From the NCBI GenBank assembly GCA_023137195.1, contig JAGLPV010000027.1, forward strand, positions 1 through 53,894: a stretch of DNA of 53,894 nt. The letters run 5' to 3'. The stretch is from Candidatus Aenigmatarchaeota archaeon (lineage in GTDB: Archaea; EX4484-52). Shown here one piece after another: positions 51,601 through 53,894 of this stretch; position 1 is the first letter of the stretch; every line of letters starts with the position of its first letter. A model generated the notes under the pieces. It had not been told where the DNA came from and searched no databases. It worked only from the letters and a program-made list of their open reading frames with translations. Position numbers and translations under genes: made by a program.

Positions 51601-53894
51601 TCTACAAGCGGCGGAAATGCAAGCATCCGTTATCCTGAAATTACATTCAACTATAATGCTTCAGACCTTTTTTCCCACGAGGATGATGTAAATTCATGGC
51701 TCAATATATCTGATTTTTACGCAGGTCAGGAAGTTTTCTACAAAGCAATGAATATCACATATTCAGATTATCCTGTAATTCCTCTACACATAAGATACAT
51801 ACAAAACATTAATCCAACTCTTCCAAATACAATTTATTTCAACAGGAACAATTGTTCCAAGACCGGAAGCTGGCTGGACTTAGGATATACTTACCCAAAT
51901 GGTAGTTCCTGTGGTTGCGACAAAGGATATTTCATTCTAAGCGAGGATTACTTAAGGACAAATGACCTAATATGGTATAATTTTTCAAACCAAAACAAAG
52001 AGATTCCGGTAAATAAAACAAATCTTTTTTACCCCCAGGAGGAGGTAGGAAAAATATATGTATATAGGAATACACAATATGTTAACATCAATTTCACAGA
52101 CATACTCGTCGAGATACAATTCAATGACTCGAAAATAACAGGCAGCCCAACTCTAAAAGTAGACTGGTACAGCAACACTACCATGTACAATATGTCTCCT
52201 GTCTCAAACAACTCAGACTGCAACAACTCAAACGCTGTATTTGAACAGTTCAGCATTTCCGATTACACATTTTACGTATGCAAAAAAGATGTTGATGCAG
52301 ATGGCACAATAGATTATTTCAAGGTAATTCAGCCAATTGTAGGCATAAAAAACAATGCTTTTTCAAATATTACTTACCATGTAGCGGGTTCTGTAAACCA
52401 GCCGCCTGTATTGTCAAATGAAAATATAACATCCCCGGTTTACTGGAACCAGTCTGCCAATTACTCTGTATTCGGGCAGGATCCCGAAGGAGACAAAATA
52501 AACATCACTTTATGGATATCAAATGACGGCGGTTCAACATGGCAGAATAAAGGAACACTAAACATAAATTCAAGTCAGTATGCGAATTTCTCAGTATTTC
52601 TCAATAAAGACTATGTGGGTTCAGCAAACAGGTACAAATTTGAATATGCAGATGTGGACGACTCTCTTATCAACATAAACCAGTATTTAAACACAAGTTC
52701 TTTCAACGGTCCGGATGTAGAGAAGCACCCGACCAATGTGACTCATGTCAATGGAAACAATTCAATATTGAACCAGACAAATCATTTGATTGTAAGCATC
52801 TATGACATACACACAGGCAATCGGCTTGCCAATGAAGAGGTTGTATGCCGGCTGTATGTTGACGGTGCATATTCTAGATCAGAGATAATCAACAGTTCCG
52901 GTTATTGCAATTTCAACAATATTGCCTCTTCCATAGGACCGCACAACATGAGCGTTGCCACAGTAGAGGAAGGATATTATACTTCTAACTCAAGCCAAAA
53001 CTATACTGTCTATATTTCAGGAAATATTTCAGCGACCATAACTCTTGTCCCTCAAAACCCCGGACCAGTTTATAGGTACAACAATTCAGCCCAAAACAAC
53101 ACAATTCACTGGAATATAACAGGAATCGCAGAATCTATGAACAATGTAAATTATTACATCATGTGGGGCGGTCCGGTAATGCAAAGCGGCACAGTAAATT
53201 CAACAGGAAAAAACAGCACTTTTGACATCCCGGACAACACATCTGTAGGAAATCATGAGTTCAGCATTCTTTTTGCTCACACAGAAGACTATATATATGA
53301 CACATATTACAATTACACATATCTTGCAAGAGGTCTGCCTAATTTAACAATATTGACTCAAAACGAATCAGTTGTTTATCTTTCAAATTCATCTTCCATA
53401 CCAAATGCAACTGTTGATTTACAGATAAATATAACCGACGAATACGATGATTCACTCGACAGCATCCCGTTGCCTGACATAACATTCAATATCCCGGCAG
53501 GAGAATGCCTGACCAAGACAAACGGCGGCGGAGGTATATACACATGCCAATATTATCCCGCAGATATAAATACAGGACTCTACGCATGGAATACAACAAT
53601 AAACAGCAACAATTACACATCAATCACATCCAACAATTCATACATATTTGTCGGGGCAAATATCACAGCAGATATTTCCCTCTATCCTTTACCTACAGGA
53701 CCGGTCTACAAAAACAACAGCGGTTCATCCCAGAACAAGACAATTTATTTCAACATAACAAACATACAATATCTCGATAAAAACGAAAATCCAAAATCAT
53801 TTGTAAATACAGTCAATTACACAATTTACTTCAACAATACTATTGTAAATCAGGGTCAGTGCAATTCAGCCGGCATCAACTCTTCATTTAACAT
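45622..53894 (+). CDS. Giant Asn/Ser/Thr-rich multidomain surface protein (3' end outside window)
   Basis: The frame is open from the ATG at 45622 to the right edge, at least 2757 codons. A signal peptide lies within residues 1-40; M12 (45655) is an alternative start. In order: two related domains (about 47-147 and 173-273, each with FNTSKTG(E/Q)Y.IDS); an Ig-like domain (304-405); a long beta region; an FG-GAP-like blade (915-970); two 155-residue repeats (from 996); five Cys-triplet repeats (C...C..C, about 1378-1730); more FG-GAP-like blades (1734-1933); a cadherin/PKD-like domain (NQPPVLSNENITSP, near 2258); and repeated Ig-like units with GPVY (near 2484 and 2694). N-X-S/T sites occur throughout. 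Probably a heavily glycosylated adhesin or S-layer-type protein. Confidence 0.85.
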   Translation, partial: MKKETILSQNKMKKSLFSMFFATLVFVLFLSSYAGFSALDENESNNIFLSYNLTHENVSQYEDVSLILTVLLNDNYNTYLNYYFPLEEELTEDQMTLSNQTQNYSVFAHNFNTSKTGEYIIDSVIIENENETHSYDFPNLSFFVYSNNSSQDNQTGNSSAEDRSSEFNISKNILWFNLTSSNISQYKQLSFSIIFLLNESPQSNYLFYYLPEQATVNKEQMSLINQTQNHFQYSYNFNTSKTGQYVIDSIGLRTQDNNTYYYNFSNLNFFVRCNSSDVPEGEEENENQTDENGEENTTSDTRPPSTTISGKLNDDSDYIFNTWTNSNFVNIFLGCKDQANGSGCRTTQYCIGAEDTCIFSPYFDYIQISEEGLFYINYLSTDLANNTEETKTRTVKIDTTPPGIIIYSPQNTTYTGKEISLNVSSNEPISNWSYFLNSPNSISFYNPTIVVSHNNSNKLVVMATDRAGNYNYSVVYYSVNISNTTMQKNIILDNLTIDELLTNNPIIVGMPVVWKKQIKITGDISNRTIEISVPAEATNISFSQNKKVNKTKVSKNPIKDSEKKISIKFAQGEKEKTPVSISAKPTQEEVTITYKTTAPYRIDKGTSYSNGKITKSITIGSSAGMHYEKVLACEDITEMEDSINKRLFYVDVNNQKVDVTNNPIYNARFFDTDNNGRTDKLCFIVPQLSDRSFEIRGDFVYFYTGSTLNNWTVYFNLAGNETLYIYNLTDNIAYNSLYFFRESTSSYEIYTPEENPDYIWFNWYASGYTKGKIVYDINQYTTSKLKFVFGDITDYIHGFNYYEQAEPKKLDLNNPIFTFDLCSFNDTYWKCSPQYYNANEYEPGYYGLSASLTSGGILKYLRLPKNSTVTAASLQFTTNINESIANYNGIFSSFSQGSFSPNTENEIAFSNNTHVNVQDNSAVLWSYPLTNINEIAVGNILLAKTRDEIAIATTSGIKVLNNTGGLESGNWPTTGTYTHIHSSDLITAQTNYWRGDLVAENLIPVGKNTSNTKSRFTINYTFDDFTDKTCFIKSAINYKGAKSGDLKFTLNNTDYDIDEAKITKNARKYHYDDDSYAEYIGDIKNDTEQIFNLYYSFESPPHAKTCYIKTALNYFNSSAGNLILEINNNEYDVNGSKIGSALNKTHHIRGDLVAENLIPVGKNTSNTKSRFTINYTFDDFTDKTCFIKSAINYKGAKSGDLKFTLNNTEYDIDEAKITKNARKYYYVDDAYAEYLGKIKNDTEQIFNLYYSFESPMFAKTCYIQTALNYINSTTGNLTFKLNSKEYDLNESKINKSNVIEYRIDDNSTEEEQEIITGSTYEFRMSSLNYPSTYNFSTSCFVKTALCYNNSISGNISLSFENTEYNDRIYINKSEIINCSIGWSFIDTHVNCSDIVDVLDENNKFIQYKCDGCNNTDHYVIKGDNSSSGYSYKDFNGQSYNYMIRAYGNESLFYSLIDTQVNCSDILQNTNITYQCLDCNDTDYYNILLDLNSSGHTYSNESGTVSTNQADAIVRIYTNNSLNYSSIRVDVLCSDMNNTNITYSCAGCDDNNYYNILVDQNNTVNNKSYESTNGISYTKINGDLIADLITASATYTFVDTTVACSDILQNTNITYRCSDCNDNYYYTLLFDSYSSGHSYSNQSGIIDMNDNADAIIRWYTDTSLNYSSVRTTVSCSDMDNTNITYHCSGCNDTNYYNILVDQNSGVNDKSYESTNGINYTQINGDLIVYIDIYGSNSGGETIASLQYDRLIAYNSTGDELWTYSFPQGTTVQEIDSGDIDELLVGQEVAAATTKGAYLFDSNGGYLWKYPSGDMDVKAISVGELNSSYDEEEVLIVNNNEIIMLNSSGQAIITRTFSSAINTISIGNILKDTGNEILIGFSNGTVSIVNSNLNILYSFNSQCSELKNSLIGNLYSNNGQDIALLCITNAYGYNIYNTPTDIYMDIGNDQSNEWNYNGIFRTTTTINSGLTDAINSYITNNCAGPMCYIPVNFSSSTSGGNASIRYPEITFNYNASDLFSHEDDVNSWLNISDFYAGQEVFYKAMNITYSDYPVIPLHIRYIQNINPTLPNTIYFNRNNCSKTGSWLDLGYTYPNGSSCGCDKGYFILSEDYLRTNDLIWYNFSNQNKEIPVNKTNLFYPQEEVGKIYVYRNTQYVNINFTDILVEIQFNDSKITGSPTLKVDWYSNTTMYNMSPVSNNSDCNNSNAVFEQFSISDYTFYVCKKDVDADGTIDYFKVIQPIVGIKNNAFSNITYHVAGSVNQPPVLSNENITSPVYWNQSANYSVFGQDPEGDKINITLWISNDGGSTWQNKGTLNINSSQYANFSVFLNKDYVGSANRYKFEYADVDDSLININQYLNTSSFNGPDVEKHPTNVTHVNGNNSILNQTNHLIVSIYDIHTGNRLANEEVVCRLYVDGAYSRSEIINSSGYCNFNNIASSIGPHNMSVATVEEGYYTSNSSQNYTVYISGNISATITLVPQNPGPVYRYNNSAQNNTIHWNITGIAESMNNVNYYIMWGGPVMQSGTVNSTGKNSTFDIPDNTSVGNHEFSILFAHTEDYIYDTYYNYTYLARGLPNLTILTQNESVVYLSNSSSIPNATVDLQINITDEYDDSLDSIPLPDITFNIPAGECLTKTNGGGGIYTCQYYPADINTGLYAWNTTINSNNYTSITSNNSYIFVGANITADISLYPLPTGPVYKNNSGSSQNKTIYFNITNIQYLDKNENPKSFVNTVNYTIYFNNTIVNQGQCNSAGINSSFN
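48607..49370 (+). repeat. 465-bp tandem repeat inside the giant gene
   Basis: Bases 48607-48782 recur without change at 49072-49247, offset 465 bp (155 codons); similarity continues with differences for roughly 120 more bases. The encoded unit contains TCFIKSAINYKGAKSGDL and a related half-unit TCYIKTALNYFNSSAGNL, so each unit is itself an old duplication. Confidence 0.85.
49747..50820 (+). repeat. Cys-triplet repeats inside the giant gene
   Basis: Five units carry the pattern CSD(I/M)...NTNITY.C..CND..YYNIL. Units pair up as a 423-426-bp tandem duplication: GACATCCTCC at 50011 and 50434, and GA(C/T)ATG(A/G)AC at 50221 and 50647. Each unit keeps three Cys, so disulfide-stabilised small domains are likely. 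Confidence 0.75.

Noticed and set aside
53505-53780. 91-codon frame near the right edge
   Set aside because: It is a shadow of the giant surface-protein frame, which stays open through this region.

Overview
The window is a contiguous piece of archaeal chromosome. The information-processing genes are archaeal: the large subunit of D-family DNA polymerase (interrupted by an intein), a family B polymerase, aIF2-gamma, the wyosine enzyme Taw1, archaeal-type adenylate kinase AdkA, an EMC3/YidC-like DUF106 protein, a GatB subunit and an initiator tRNA with archaeal signatures. Many genes have a TATA-like box 20-30 nt before the start codon and no Shine-Dalgarno sequence, which fits leaderless transcripts. 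The AT-rich composition, Lys/Asn/Ile-rich proteins, short intergenic spaces, many lineage-specific secreted proteins and very large Asn/Ser/Thr-rich surface proteins suggest an uncultivated DPANN- or Altiarchaeota-like lineage. I cannot place it more exactly. A tryptophan operon argues against an extremely reduced parasite.

Layout. 1-2344: the end of a trp operon (trpF-trpB-trpA, overlapping ATGA junctions), followed by a perfect 11-bp hairpin. 2489-4089: an AT-rich HEPN-domain gene and the remnant of a caspase/CHAT-like gene. 4086-9429: secreted or lipid-anchored proteins, namely a DUF5667 / Cys-repeat / thioredoxin-like protein and two lipoproteins sharing a Cys- and Asp-rich motif, with a PH-like protein between the lipoproteins. 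9639-15558: an MBL-fold hydrolase and DP2 with an intein just before its catalytic Asp motif. 15567-17368: two large copies of a modular palindromic repeat, with DUF106, an OB-fold protein and initiator tRNA between them; a short third copy lies at 25300-25411. 17398-22871: NUDIX, Mn-dependent pyrophosphatase, a membrane protein, PolB and a ThiI-like enzyme. 22922-25284: a PAS protein and a membrane histidine kinase without a visible response regulator. 25440-29496: ferredoxin, adenylate kinase, small membrane and coiled proteins, two CBS-pair proteins and a double-SHOCT protein. 29547-32990: aIF2-gamma, RNase HI and a Kef-type antiporter. 33031-34984: an RNase H remnant and a RloA/RloB (AbiL-like) defence pair. 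35271-41594: Taw1, a NEW3-like membrane protein, GatB, a long coiled-coil protein and a zinc-ribbon protein. 41587-53894: two large surface proteins, the second open past the right edge (more than 2750 codons).

The most unusual feature is the modular repeat family. It has two nested terminal inverted repeats. Inside them are hairpins with a constant base (TTTTG / CAAAA) and variable but self-complementary tips, three 27-bp tandem units, and a module of about 59 bp that appears to have inserted more than once. One copy abuts the 5' end of the initiator tRNA gene. Other points worth checking are the intein with Asn instead of His at its penultimate position, the thioredoxin fused to Cys repeats, the homogenised duplications in the surface proteins, and the two defence-type loci.
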